Below are positions 21,340-29,798 of a stretch of DNA of 46,416 bases, one piece after another. Position 1 is the stretch's first letter; each line of letters starts with the position of its first letter. This stretch comes from Curvibacter sp. GTDB taxonomy: Bacteria > Pseudomonadota > Gammaproteobacteria > Burkholderiales > Burkholderiaceae_C. The stretch spans positions 1 through 46,416 of the forward strand of contig JAHRYV010000025.1 in NCBI GenBank assembly GCA_020621965.1, written 5' to 3'. Under the pieces are notes generated by a model. The model was not told the origin of the DNA. It was given only the letters and a program-made list of their open reading frames with translations, and ran no database searches. The translations under genes were made by a program, and so were the position numbers.

Positions 21340-22857
21340 GCCCAGCCGCTCGGGCGACACGTACTGCTGGCGGAAGTTCTCGAACGGCAGGGTGTCGGCC
21401 GCCTCGATGGCCTTCTGGTCTTCGAGCGACTTGCGTGCCATCACTTCGTAACGCACCTGCTGCTGCGGCGTCCAGGGCCGTGCCAGCAATTCCTGGCGCG
21501 TCTGCTGCGAGCGGGCGCGCACGAAACGCAGGAAGGAGTTGTCGTGCTCGGCCGTCATCTCGGCCAGCACACGCGCCGAAGGCAGGCGCGCGGGATCGGC
21601 CAGGCCGGCACGGGCGGACCGCACAGCCTCGCTGTAGTCGTGGGTGCCGTGAGCGGCGTCGAGCGCGCGCGCAATCGGCTCGCAGGCATCGAGCAGCTCC
21701 TCGCCCCATTGAGTCAACGTGACCTCACGCCCGCCGCGCAGCAGCCGCAGGCCGGGCTCGCGCCCGCGCGCCGCCGTGAGGTGCTGGTTGCGCGCCAGCT
21801 CGGCAATCTCCTGCGGCGTGTCGTCGGGGCTCTCGCTGTGCAGGCAATGCAGCAGGAAGACGTCGAGAAAACGCATCGTGCGGGCGTTGATGCCCACCGG
21901 CTCGAAAGGGTCGAGGTCCATGAGCCGCACTTCCACATACTCCACGCCGCGCTCGCGCAGCGCGTGCAGCGGACGCTCGCCCTGGAAGATGGTGCGCTTG
22001 GGGCGGATGGTGCCGTAGAACTCGTTCTCGATCTGCAGCAGGCTGGTGGCCAGCTGGATGTAGTCGCCGCCGGGGTTGAGCACGCCCAGCGCCTCGTAGG
22101 CCGGCCAGGGCCGCGTGAGCGCGTCGTGCAGCGAGTTGGCGTAGCTCTCCAGGCTGTTGTAGCTCACCGCCAGCGAGGCCTGGGCCTCGCTCTGGTAACC
22201 CAGGCGGCCCATGCGCAGCGAGGTGCCGTGCGGCATGTACAACGCGCGGCCGGCCAGCGACTGCAGCTCGTGCGGCCGCCCTTCGACGAAGCTGGAGCAC
22301 ACCGCGGGCGAAGCGCCGAACAGGTACAGCAGCAAGAAGGCGTGGCGGCGGAAGTTGCGGATGAGGGCAAAGTACTGCGCGTTGCTGAGACCAGGCAGCG
22401 ACCAGTTGTAGTGGATGCCCGAGATGGTCTGCATGCGCCGGCCATAACGATGGCCCAGGCCCATGCGGTAGACGCTCTTGGCGCGGCCGATGTTGGACGA
22501 GCCGTAGCGCCCCAGGGGGATGGTCTCGTCGGTGGGCAGGCCGCAAGGCATGCTGGAGACCCAGAGCATCTCGTCGCCGGCCTCGCGCAGCGTGCGGTAG
22601 GTGTACTGGTGAATCTCGGTCAGCTCGTCCAGGCAGTCCTGCACGCCGGCATGCACGCCGGTGATGAGCTCCAGCTGCGACTCGGAATAGTCGGTGGTGA
22701 TGTGCGGATGCGTGAGCGCCGAGCCCAGCGCAGCCGGATGCGGCGTGAGCGCCAGCGCGCCGTCGGGCAGCGCGCGCAGGCTCTCTTTCTCGATGCCCCG
22801 GCGTATGCCCAGCAGGCGCTCGGTGGCGAGAAGGGAATGGACGGCAGAGCTGCTCAT
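21301..22857 (-). CDS. gshA: Glutamate-cysteine ligase
   Basis: 518 residues, the length and pattern of proteobacterial type 1 GshA, which makes gamma-glutamylcysteine, the first step of glutathione synthesis. Diagnostic parts are GIEKESLR (21-28), HITTDYSESQLELIT, the MQTISGIHYN segment, SYNSLESYANSL and VEYVEVRLMDLDPF. The gene is divergent from the oxidoreductase-like gene at 22907 and overlaps the small membrane protein gene tail-to-tail by 39 bases. The glutathione S-transferase at 23530 is nearby. Confidence 0.96.
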   Translation of the reverse strand: MSSSAVHSLLATERLLGIRRGIEKESLRALPDGALALTPHPAALGSALTHPHITTDYSESQLELITGVHAGVQDCLDELTEIHQYTYRTLREAGDEMLWVSSMPCGLPTDETIPLGRYGSSNIGRAKSVYRMGLGHRYGRRMQTISGIHYNWSLPGLSNAQYFALIRNFRRHAFLLLYLFGASPAVCSSFVEGRPHELQSLAGRALYMPHGTSLRMGRLGYQSEAQASLAVSYNSLESYANSLHDALTRPWPAYEALGVLNPGGDYIQLATSLLQIENEFYGTIRPKRTIFQGERPLHALRERGVEYVEVRLMDLDPFEPVGINARTMRFLDVFLLHCLHSESPDDTPQEIAELARNQHLTAARGREPGLRLLRGGREVTLTQWGEELLDACEPIARALDAAHGTHDYSEAVRSARAGLADPARLPSARVLAEMTAEHDNSFLRFVRARSQQTRQELLARPWTPQQQVRYEVMARKSLEDQKAIEAADTLPFENFRQQYVSPERLGLPTRAAAQVVAA

Positions 22858-22906
22858 GCGGGAGATCCTGCGGTTGTTCTATTTGTAGTCGGACCCGGAA
22901 GTTACC

Positions 22907-23209
22907 ATGAGGGGAGAAACCCTGCCGAACGGGGTCCAGAACGTTTCATCCAACGACATGCGCCTGTCCCCCGCCCCCGTCGCTGCCCCCGTCGACACCC
23001 CCGGCCCGCTGGCCGCCACCCTGGCCATGTTTGCGGCCCTGCTGCAGCGCGCCGACGTCGCCGGCGTGAGCCTGCGCCCCCCGCCGCCCCTGCCCACCAC
23101 CTGCTGCGGGCGCGGCTGCAACGGCTGCGTGTGGGAGGGTTTCTACGCGGCGGCGGCGTACTGGCGCGAGGACGCGGAACTGCGCCTGCAGGACCGACCC
23201 ACCCCATGA
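22907..23209 (+). CDS. Oxidoreductase-like domain small protein
   Basis: 100 residues. The core PPPPLPTTCCGRGCNGCVW with EGFYAAAAYW matches the short 'oxidoreductase-like' (PF09791-type) cysteine motif C-C-x2-x-C-x2-C, which may bind a metal. The N-terminal 55 residues are Pro/Ala-rich and probably disordered. ATG 22907 has GGAAG 6 bases upstream; ATG 22958 is an alternative start. The stop overlaps the next ATG (ATGA at 23206-23209). Function is unknown despite the family name. Confidence 0.8.
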   Translation: MRGETLPNGVQNVSSNDMRLSPAPVAAPVDTPGPLAATLAMFAALLQRADVAGVSLRPPPPLPTTCCGRGCNGCVWEGFYAAAAYWREDAELRLQDRPTP

Positions 23210-23487
23210 GTGTCCTTGTCCTCATCGGCCTGGGTTATGGCTTCATGAGCCTGCTTACCTATGCCGTCTACGCAGTGGACAAGTCGGCCGCCCGCAGACG
23301 CCGCCACCGCGTGCCGGAGCGCACGCTGCACCTGCTCGCCCTGTTCGGCGGCTGGCCCGGTGCCCTGTTCGCCCAGCAGCGGTTGCGGCACAAATCGCGC
23401 AAGACGGTTTTTCTGCGGTTGTTCTGGCTCACCGTGCTGCTCAATGGTGCGCTGCTCATGGGACTGATCGGGCAGCTGCCGTCCTAG
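23206..23487 (+). CDS. DUF1294 family membrane protein
   Basis: 93 residues. The family core YAVDKSAARRRRHRVPERTL with LHLLALFGGWPGALFAQ and RHKSRKTVF is complete. There are hydrophobic helices at each end (about 3-22 and 68-88). Many DUF1294 proteins are fused to a cold-shock domain, but this one is the membrane part alone. It starts in an ATGA overlap with the preceding gene. Function unknown. Confidence 0.9.
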   Translation: MSVLVLIGLGYGFMSLLTYAVYAVDKSAARRRRHRVPERTLHLLALFGGWPGALFAQQRLRHKSRKTVFLRLFWLTVLLNGALLMGLIGQLPS

Positions 23488-23529
23488 AATCGTGCCAGTC
23501 CCGGCCTACAGCTGAATGTGAGGTAGCCC

Positions 23530-24180
23530 ATGCCCCTGAGCGACGCCCCCGACTGCGAACTGACCCTCTACACCCACCCCTGGTCGCGCGGCCAAATCGC
23601 GCGCTGGATGCTGGAAGAAACCGGCGCGCCGTACCGCCAGGTCGTGCTGGACTTCGGCACCACCATGAAGGCCCCGGACTACCTGGCCCTCAACCCCATG
23701 GGCAAGGTGCCCACCCTCGTGCATGGCCGCCAGGTCGTGACCGAGTGCGCCGCCATCTGCGCCTACCTGGCCGACACCTACCCGGGCGCGCAGCTGGCGC
23801 CGCCGCCGGCACAGCGTGCGTCCTACTACCGCTGGCTGTTCTTCGCCGCCGGCCCGCTGGAGGCCTCGGTGGTGGACCGCAGCCTGGGAGTGAAGATCGA
23901 GGAGAAACAGGAGCGCATGGTCGGTTACGGGACCTACGAACGGGTCATGGACACGCTGGCCGGCACCCTGGCGCGCGCGCCCTGGCTGGGCGGCCCGGCC
24001 TTCTCGGCCGCCGACGTCTATGTGGGCTCGCAGCTGATCTGGGGCATGCAGTTCGGCACCATCCTCAAGCGCGCCGAGTTCGAGGACTACGCCGCGCGCC
24101 TCACGCAGCGCCCGGCCTACCAGACGGCCAAGGCCATCGACATGGCCCTGGGCGCGCAGCTCGCGCAGAAATCGGCGTAG
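23530..24180 (+). CDS. Glutathione S-transferase
   Basis: 216 residues. The N-terminal thioredoxin-like domain has LTLYTHPWSRGQIARWMLEE (11-30), with Ser19 in the position of the catalytic Ser/Cys, and the cis-Pro block KVPTLVHG followed by VVTECAAICAYL. The C-terminal helical domain ends with FSAADVYVGSQL, the usual N-capping box of helix 6. A TAGAAT at about 23485 could be the -10. The substrate is not predictable. It converges on an SDR gene. Confidence 0.92.
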   Translation: MPLSDAPDCELTLYTHPWSRGQIARWMLEETGAPYRQVVLDFGTTMKAPDYLALNPMGKVPTLVHGRQVVTECAAICAYLADTYPGAQLAPPPAQRASYYRWLFFAAGPLEASVVDRSLGVKIEEKQERMVGYGTYERVMDTLAGTLARAPWLGGPAFSAADVYVGSQLIWGMQFGTILKRAEFEDYAARLTQRPAYQTAKAIDMALGAQLAQKSA

Positions 24181-24202
24181 CGGGCCCGCGCTCAGCCGGT
24201 CC

Positions 24203-25114
24203 TCAACGCTTACCCAGCATCGCCATCGCCCGCCCCACTTCGTGTGTGCCCTGGGCGCTGCCGCTGCCGGGCACCGTCTCGTTGCGGCGATCGATGACCT
24301 GATCCAGGCTCTGCAGCAGGCGCACGTCGGCGTTCTCGTCGATGCCGATCCAGGCGCCCTGGGTCATGGTGATGTGGGCCGCCTCGACACTGCCGGCACC
24401 GGCGCACAGCGTGGTGCGTGTCGGGGCATCGGCACTGGCCAGCACCAGCATGGCGGGCACCACGGCCTCGGGCTGCAGGGCGCGCAGCACCTCGGCCGGC
24501 ATCAGGTCCTCGGTCATGCGCGTGGCCGCCGTGGGGGCCAGGCAGTTGACACGGATGTCGTGCTTGGCGCCTTCGAGCGCCAGGGTCTGCATCAGGCCCA
24601 CCAGGGCCAGCTTGGCCGCGCCGTAGTTGCTCTGGCCGAAGTTGCCGTACAGGCCGCTGGACGAGGTGGTCATGACGATGCGGCCGTATTTCTGCGCCGT
24701 CATGATGGGCCACACGGCCTTGCTGCAATGCACGGCGCCCATGAGGTGCACGTCCAGCACCAGGCGGAAATCGGCCAGCTCCATCTTGGCAAAGGTCTTG
24801 TCGCGCAGGATGCCGGCGTTGTTGACCAACACGTCCACGCGGCCCCAGGTGTCCATGGCCTGCTGCACCATGGCCAACACGGCGTCGAAGTCGGTCACCG
24901 AGGCAGCATTCGCGATGGCTTCGCCGCCGGCGGCGCGGATCTCGTCCACCACCTGCTGCGCGGCCGTGGCCGAGCCGCCCGAGCCGTCGCGCGCGCCGCC
25001 CAGGTCGTTCACCACGACCTTCGCGCCGCGTCTGGCCAGCGCCAGCGCGTGCTGCTTGCCCAGGCCGCCGCCGGCGCCCGTCACGATGGCCACCCGGCCC
25101 TTGAAGTCGATCAT
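24203..25114 (-). CDS. SDR oxidoreductase of the MFE-2 (3R-hydroxyacyl-CoA dehydrogenase) type
   Basis: 303 residues. TGAGGGLG (12-19) is the cofactor loop, NNAG (98-101) follows, and Ser151, Tyr164 and Lys168 form the catalytic triad (YGAAK at 164-168). The extra ARDGSGGSATAAQQVVDEIR segment after the second strand and the late TMTQGAW-like block are typical of the (3R)-hydroxyacyl-CoA dehydrogenase unit of multifunctional enzyme type 2. A role in fatty acyl-CoA metabolism is therefore likely. AAGGAG lies upstream of the start. It is divergent from the Nudix gene. Confidence 0.88.
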   Translation of the reverse strand: MIDFKGRVAIVTGAGGGLGKQHALALARRGAKVVVNDLGGARDGSGGSATAAQQVVDEIRAAGGEAIANAASVTDFDAVLAMVQQAMDTWGRVDVLVNNAGILRDKTFAKMELADFRLVLDVHLMGAVHCSKAVWPIMTAQKYGRIVMTTSSSGLYGNFGQSNYGAAKLALVGLMQTLALEGAKHDIRVNCLAPTAATRMTEDLMPAEVLRALQPEAVVPAMLVLASADAPTRTTLCAGAGSVEAAHITMTQGAWIGIDENADVRLLQSLDQVIDRRNETVPGSGSAQGTHEVGRAMAMLGKR

Positions 25115-25196
25115 GCTGTCTCCTTGCTGACTGTCGATGTGTGCTCAAATCTTATCGGACGAATATTTCACCTCAGGTCACCTGCCGGACACGCCC

Positions 25197-26069
25197 ATGG
25201 AACTGAACCGCACCGTCATCGACACCCCGCCGCGCGACGCCGCCACCGTGGTCATGTTGCGCGACGCGCCGCACGGACTGGAGGTGTTCCTGCTCAAGCG
25301 CCACGGCCTGTCGGACGTGCTGGGCGGGGCCTATGTGTTTCCCGGCGGCAAGATCGACACCGAGGACGCCGCGCTGATCGGCCAGCTGGACCAGCCGGTC
25401 GCCGCGCTGCACGATGCCCTGGGCGAGCCTGACACCGCGGCGGAACTGGCCGCGAGCTGTTACGTGGCCGCGCTGCGCGAGGTCTTCGAAGAGTCGGGTG
25501 TGCTGTACGCGCACGGCGCCAGCGCCGCGCAGGTGGCGCAGGCCACCGCCCTGCTGGGCCAGGGCCACGGTTTTGCCGAGGTGCTCAAGCAGCTCGACCT
25601 GCGCCTGGACACGCACAGCGTGCTGCCCTGGTCACGCTGGGTCACACCCAAGATGGCCTCGGTCAGCAGCAAGCGTTTCGACACCCGTTTTTTCGTCGCC
25701 GCCATGCCGGCAGTGCAGACCGCGCGCCACGACGACGTGGAGGCCACCGAGAGCGTGTGGCTGCAGCCGCGCGCAGCCTTGCAGCAATACTGGGACGGCC
25801 GCATTGCCCTGGCGCCGCCGCAGATCATGAGCCTGGCGCATCTGGCGCGCCATGCCAGCGTGGCCAGCGTGCTGGCCGAGGCCAGAGGCAAACGACCGCC
25901 GCTGATCGAACCCGAACCCTATGACGACGAGCACGGCACGCGTGTGCTGTGTTACCCCGGCGACCCCCGCCACACGGTGCGCGCGCGTGCCCTGCCCGGC
26001 CCCACGCGGCTGCGCTACGGCCACAAGCGCTTCGAGCCCGAGGACGGCTTCGAGGCGCTGTTCCGCTAG
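25197..26069 (+). CDS. Nudix hydrolase, NUDT19-like
   Basis: 290 residues. The Nudix box is split: YVFPGGKIDTED (46-57) carries its first part, and REVFEESGVL (94-103) its second, with about 36 inserted residues between them. That split and the long C-terminal half with WVTP and KRFDTRFFVA match NUDT19-type proteins, which hydrolyse CoA derivatives. CoA diphosphatase activity is inferred. Start 25197 is set by MELNRTVIDTPPRDAATVV, where conservation begins. The gene lies next to an acyl-CoA-type SDR on the other strand. Confidence 0.88.
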   Translation: MELNRTVIDTPPRDAATVVMLRDAPHGLEVFLLKRHGLSDVLGGAYVFPGGKIDTEDAALIGQLDQPVAALHDALGEPDTAAELAASCYVAALREVFEESGVLYAHGASAAQVAQATALLGQGHGFAEVLKQLDLRLDTHSVLPWSRWVTPKMASVSSKRFDTRFFVAAMPAVQTARHDDVEATESVWLQPRAALQQYWDGRIALAPPQIMSLAHLARHASVASVLAEARGKRPPLIEPEPYDDEHGTRVLCYPGDPRHTVRARALPGPTRLRYGHKRFEPEDGFEALFR

Positions 26070-26078
26070 CCCGTTCTG

Positions 26079-26507
26079 TCAACTGTTGGCGCGGCGCTTG
26101 AGCCAGCGCATCAGCCCTCCCAACACGGGCAGCTTCTCGTACAGCTCCTCGGCCGCGTCCCAGTAGTCGCGGTGCCAGCAGACGCGGCCGTCGGGTGCCA
26201 GCCGCAGCTGGCTGGCGCCGCGGATCACCTGCTCGACCGCGGGGCTGTACTTCTTGAAGCGGAAGCGGAAATCCCAGGTCAGGAACACCTGCGCGCCATC
26301 GGTCACGCGGCCGGTGACGACAAAACGCGGCTCGTGCAGGCTGGCGTACATGTGGCGGAAGATGCGCTGGATGGCCGGCCGGCCACGCACCTCGTTGAAC
26401 GGGTCCTTGAAATAGGCGTCCTCGGTGTAGTGCTCGGCGAAGCGCTCCACGCTGGCGGGCGTGAGGGTTTCGAAGTAGACGACGATTTTCTCGACAGCGT
26501 GGGGCAT
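26079..26507 (-). CDS. NTF2-like (SnoaL-type) protein
   Basis: 142 residues with a cone-shaped NTF2-like pattern: VVYFETLTPASVERFAEHY (9-27), YFKDPFNEVRG (32-42), a strand FLTWDFRFRFK and HRDYWDAAEELYEKLP near the end. The DYWD motif is common in SnoaL-like proteins that accompany SDRs. It is the last gene of the leftward operon that begins at 33017, 7 bases after the SDR. Either an isomerase-like enzyme or a small-molecule binding role is possible. Confidence 0.85.
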   Translation of the reverse strand: MPHAVEKIVVYFETLTPASVERFAEHYTEDAYFKDPFNEVRGRPAIQRIFRHMYASLHEPRFVVTGRVTDGAQVFLTWDFRFRFKKYSPAVEQVIRGASQLRLAPDGRVCWHRDYWDAAEELYEKLPVLGGLMRWLKRRANS

Positions 26508-26514
26508 GGCGCGC

Positions 26515-27309
26515 TCAGAGTCCGGTGAATTTTCTGACCAGCGGGAAATACAGACGATAGGGCAGCAGGCGCAGCAGCTTGAGCCAGCGCGTGAAGCGAC
26601 GCGGAAAATGCAACTCGAACGCGCCGCGTGCCCAACCCGCCAGCATCTCGCGCGCGGCCTGCTCGGGTGTGATCAGGGCCGGCATGTGGAAGTCGTTCTG
26701 CGCCGTCAGCGGCGTCTGGACAAAACCGGGGTTGACCACGCTCACGCCCAGGCCCAGCGGCCGCAGGTCCAGGTACAGGGCTTCGGCCAGGTTGATGAGC
26801 GCCGCCTTGGTGGGGCCGTAGGCCAGGCTGCGGGGCAGGCCGCGGTAACCGGCGACGCTGCTGACCAGACTGAGGTGGCCATGGCCCTGGCGGCGCAGCA
26901 GCGGCAGCGCGGCTTCCAGCAGCTGAAGTGCGCCCACGTAGTTGACCTGCTGGTGCTTGAGCATCTCCTCCAGGCGGTAGTCCTGGGCGTCGATCGCCAG
27001 GTAATGGCCGGCGCAGTAGACCACCAGGTCCAGCGGACCGCGGGCGGCGATCACGCGGGCGGCGCGGTGCAGCGCCTCGGCATCGCCGACATCGAGCGGC
27101 AGGGCCACGGCGCGCGCCCGGCCCTGCGCATCAGGCGCGACCCGCGCATCGGCCCAGCGTGCGAGCGCCGCTGAATTGCGTGCCGAGACGAAAACGGTGG
27201 CGCCTTGTTCATAGAGCAGCGAGGCACAGGCGGCGCCAATGCCGCTGGAGGCACCGACCAGCCAGACCGTCTTGCCGGACCAGTCGCGCAGGGGGGGATT
27301 GAAGGGCAT
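26515..27309 (-). CDS. SDR family NAD(P)-dependent oxidoreductase
   Basis: 264 residues. GASSGIG (20-26) is the cofactor-binding loop and YCAG takes the place of NNAG. The catalytic pair follows in the SSVAGYRGLPRSLAYGPTKA block (YGPTK). The C-terminus (RFTRWLKLLRLLPYRLYFPL) is basic and amphipathic, and may attach to the membrane. It is the seventh gene of the leftward operon, 2 bases after the DUF3833 gene. The substrate is likely lipid-related given the neighbours, by inference only. Confidence 0.88.
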   Translation of the reverse strand: MPFNPPLRDWSGKTVWLVGASSGIGAACASLLYEQGATVFVSARNSAALARWADARVAPDAQGRARAVALPLDVGDAEALHRAARVIAARGPLDLVVYCAGHYLAIDAQDYRLEEMLKHQQVNYVGALQLLEAALPLLRRQGHGHLSLVSSVAGYRGLPRSLAYGPTKAALINLAEALYLDLRPLGLGVSVVNPGFVQTPLTAQNDFHMPALITPEQAAREMLAGWARGAFELHFPRRFTRWLKLLRLLPYRLYFPLVRKFTGL

Positions 27310-27311
27310 GC

Positions 27312-27872
27312 TCAGCGTTTCAAGAAAGACAGGGTGACTTCGCCCAGCGTCACGCCCCATTTGCTCATGGTGGCGCGGTTGAGCATGACGCGCTCGTTCA
27401 TCAGGTACATCCAGTCGTCGAAGCGCACCACGACCTGGCGGCCGTCCACCGGCAGCTCCAGGTAGTAGCCCCAGTAGAAGGCGTTGCCGCGCTCCTCGCC
27501 GCTGGCCTCGCCCATCACGTCGCCGGCGGTGCCGGCGTAGCGCCCCTGGCCGTCCTTGCCGGGCTGGCGCCGCAGGGTCCAGACACGTTTTTGCGTGCTG
27601 CCGTCGGAGTAGACGAAGTCCTCGTCCAGCACACCGACCTCGCGCCCGCTCTCGCCGCTCCAGCTGCAGTTCATGACAACGCTGAAACGCTTGACCACCT
27701 TGCCCGAGCGGTCGGTGAAGATGCCGTGCGCGTCCACCACACCGTCGAAATAACGCCGCAGGTCGAGCCGTGGCTGTTCGCCCTCGTAGTCGGCCAGGGT
27801 GGGCGAGGCGCAGCCTCCCAGCGAGCCGGCCCCCAGGGCCGCCGTGCCGGCGAGCAATAAACGACGTTTCAT
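27312..27872 (-). CDS. DUF3833 family lipoprotein
   Basis: 186 residues. A signal sequence with lipobox LGGC (near residue 21) precedes a lipocalin-like beta domain with YFDGVVDAHGIFTDRSGKV, FVYSDGSTQKRVWTL, AFYWGYYLEL and WMYLMNERVMLN, the DUF3833 pattern. Lipocalin-like lipoproteins commonly bind or carry lipids. The ATG overlaps the MFS stop (27869-27872). It belongs to the leftward, probably light-controlled operon. Function otherwise unknown. Confidence 0.88.
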   Translation of the reverse strand: MKRRLLLAGTAALGAGSLGGCASPTLADYEGEQPRLDLRRYFDGVVDAHGIFTDRSGKVVKRFSVVMNCSWSGESGREVGVLDEDFVYSDGSTQKRVWTLRRQPGKDGQGRYAGTAGDVMGEASGEERGNAFYWGYYLELPVDGRQVVVRFDDWMYLMNERVMLNRATMSKWGVTLGEVTLSFLKR

Positions 27873-29143
27873 GATGGATCTCCAGTTCGACGGTGCAGGA
27901 AATAGCCGTAGAGCAGACCGGCGGCGGCCAGCTTGAGTGCACACGGCACCAGACAGTAGGCAATGGTCAACGCCGCCTGCGCAAGAGTTTCGCGCGAACC
28001 CGGCGTATAGCCAAATAACGCCAGCAGCGGCAGGGCCAGGCCGGCGGCCAGGGCCAGGTTGAGTTTGGTGGCGAAGTGCCACCAGCCGAAATACGCGCCC
28101 GGCGCGCGGCCCAGGTCGCCACTGCGGGCGATCAGGCCGGCCAGCATGGCGCCGGGCATCACCAGGTCGGCGCCCAGCGCCGCACCCGACAGCACGCAGA
28201 TCGCGACAAAGGGCGTGGCGTCGCCCGCCCCCAGCGTGCCGGCCCAGGCGAACACCGCCACCGCCAGCAGCATGCCGGCAAGCCAGCTGCGCGCCAGCCC
28301 GAAGCGGCGCACCGCAGCCAGCCACAGCGGCAGGGACAGCGCCGCGCTCAGGAAATAGCTGCCGAGGAACAGCGGCGCCATGGCCGGCGGCGCCTGCAGG
28401 CGGTCCTGCACGAAGAACAACAGCAGCGTGGCGGGCACTGCGGCGGCGATGCCGTTGAGCACGAAGACGGCCAGCAGGCGGCGAAACGGCGCGCGCCGCC
28501 ACGGCTGCCAGAGCGTGCCGGCCTCGGCCGCGGCGGCGGTACCGACGGCCACCGGCGGACGCGGCGCGCGACACCAGGCCAGCCAGCCGGCCAGCAGGCC
28601 CAGCCAGAACAGCGCCACCATGGCCTCCAGCCCCCAGAGCGCCGGGGCCACGGCGGCCAGCAGCACGCCCAGCAGGCCCAGGCCCTCGCGCCAGGCCACC
28701 AGGCGGCTCTGGCGCAGCGCATCACCACCGAGCAGCGCCCCCCAGGACTGATGCGCCAGCGTGACGGCGCTGTAACTGGCATAGGTGAGCAGCAACAGCA
28801 GCGCGCTGAGCGGCAGCAGGCCGGCGTGGGCGCGCAGCGGCGGAAAGAACAGCAGCGCAAAGCCCGCGCCCATGAGCACACAGCCCAGCGCCGCCGCGGC
28901 CAGCAGCGACCGGGCGGACTGGCGAAACAGCCGGTCGCAGCCGCGCCCCAGCAGCGGATCGAGCAGGGCATCGAACAACCGCGTGGCCAGCAACAGGGCG
29001 CCCAACGTGGCCAGCGGCACGCCGAACTCGCGCGCGTAGTGGTTGGGCAGCAGCACGTACAGCGGCAGGGCGACGAAGGCCAGCGGCAGGCCCATGAGAC
29101 CGTAGCGCCAGGCCTGCGCGGGGGTGAGAGCGGCAGCCGTCAT
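27869..29143 (-). CDS. MFS transporter, GPH-like family
   Basis: 424 residues with about 12 transmembrane helices. RLFDALLDPLLGRGCDR (about 55-71) is the loop 2-3 signature of GPH/MFS_2 carriers, and SYFLSAALSLPLWLAA and GAYFGWWHF are also typical. In related gene clusters these carriers sit beside Cfa, DUF1365 and FAD-oxidoreductase genes, which suggests lipid or lipid-precursor transport. The substrate is not known. The start at 29143 gives MTAAALTPAQAWRYGLMGLP. The stop overlaps the start of DUF3833. Confidence 0.87.
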   Translation of the reverse strand: MTAAALTPAQAWRYGLMGLPLAFVALPLYVLLPNHYAREFGVPLATLGALLLATRLFDALLDPLLGRGCDRLFRQSARSLLAAAALGCVLMGAGFALLFFPPLRAHAGLLPLSALLLLLTYASYSAVTLAHQSWGALLGGDALRQSRLVAWREGLGLLGVLLAAVAPALWGLEAMVALFWLGLLAGWLAWCRAPRPPVAVGTAAAAEAGTLWQPWRRAPFRRLLAVFVLNGIAAAVPATLLLFFVQDRLQAPPAMAPLFLGSYFLSAALSLPLWLAAVRRFGLARSWLAGMLLAVAVFAWAGTLGAGDATPFVAICVLSGAALGADLVMPGAMLAGLIARSGDLGRAPGAYFGWWHFATKLNLALAAGLALPLLALFGYTPGSRETLAQAALTIAYCLVPCALKLAAAGLLYGYFLHRRTGDPS

Positions 29144-29165
29144 GGGCAGTGGGTGCGGCGCGGTT

Positions 29166-29798
29166 TCATCGGCTGCGGTCGGCCATGGTCTGGCCCAGCA
29201 GCGCCCGGCGCAGTCGGGGCGCGGCGGTCTGCTCCGACAGCCAGATGCCGAAGAACAGCTGCGCAAACTCAGGGTCGGCCACCTCGGCGGTGGGCCGGCC
29301 GTTGTGATGGAACTGTGCGCCGCGCCCGGGCAGGTGTACACCCAGCAGGCGGTCGCCGGCCGCCACATCGGGGAAGGCCGCCTGCATGGCCTGCAACCAG
29401 CGCTGCGCCTGCGCCTCACTGAAAGTGCCGATGCGGCGCATCTCGTCGATGGAGCGCTGGGCGATGTCACGGCCCTGGAAGGCGCGCAGGTAGTGCAGCT
29501 CCAGCCCAAAGCGCTGCTGCGCCAGGGCGCCGGCGTCGAAGCCGGGCCCGACCCACAGGCTGGCCTGGTAGACGTCGAAACCCCAGTACCTGTACAGGCC
29601 GCTGCCGGCCAGGCGCAGCGGGGCCAGCGCGGCAGCGGCGCCGTGCAGCCCGGGCCCGGTGGTGAGCTCGGCGCGCGCGGCGCTCAGGGCACCCAGGCTG
29701 AGCAGCAGGATTGCTACTCTTTTTGTAGCGTGTACTGCACCACGTCGATGTTGGCTTCGTCGAACGCGGCTTCGCAGTAAGCGAGGTAGAACTCCCAT
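29166..29798 (-). CDS. Chalcone isomerase-like periplasmic protein
   Basis: The mature part has the chalcone-isomerase-like pattern: LAGSGLYRYWGFDVYQASLWVG, LELHYLRAFQGRDIAQRSIDEM and LFFGIWLSEQTA. A signal peptide (VAILLLSLGALSAARA) precedes it. No ATG, GTG or TTG is available in frame between the signal peptide and ATG 29798, which lies 85 bases inside the upstream cfa gene; the resulting n-region is unusually long (about 26 residues, Arg-rich). Either this start is used, or a rare codon such as CTG, or a base has been lost here. The fold is used by bacterial fatty-acid-binding proteins as well as isomerases. Confidence 0.78.
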   Translation of the reverse strand: MGVLPRLLRSRVRRSQHRRGAVHATKRVAILLLSLGALSAARAELTTGPGLHGAAAALAPLRLAGSGLYRYWGFDVYQASLWVGPGFDAGALAQQRFGLELHYLRAFQGRDIAQRSIDEMRRIGTFSEAQAQRWLQAMQAAFPDVAAGDRLLGVHLPGRGAQFHHNGRPTAEVADPEFAQLFFGIWLSEQTAAPRLRRALLGQTMADRSR

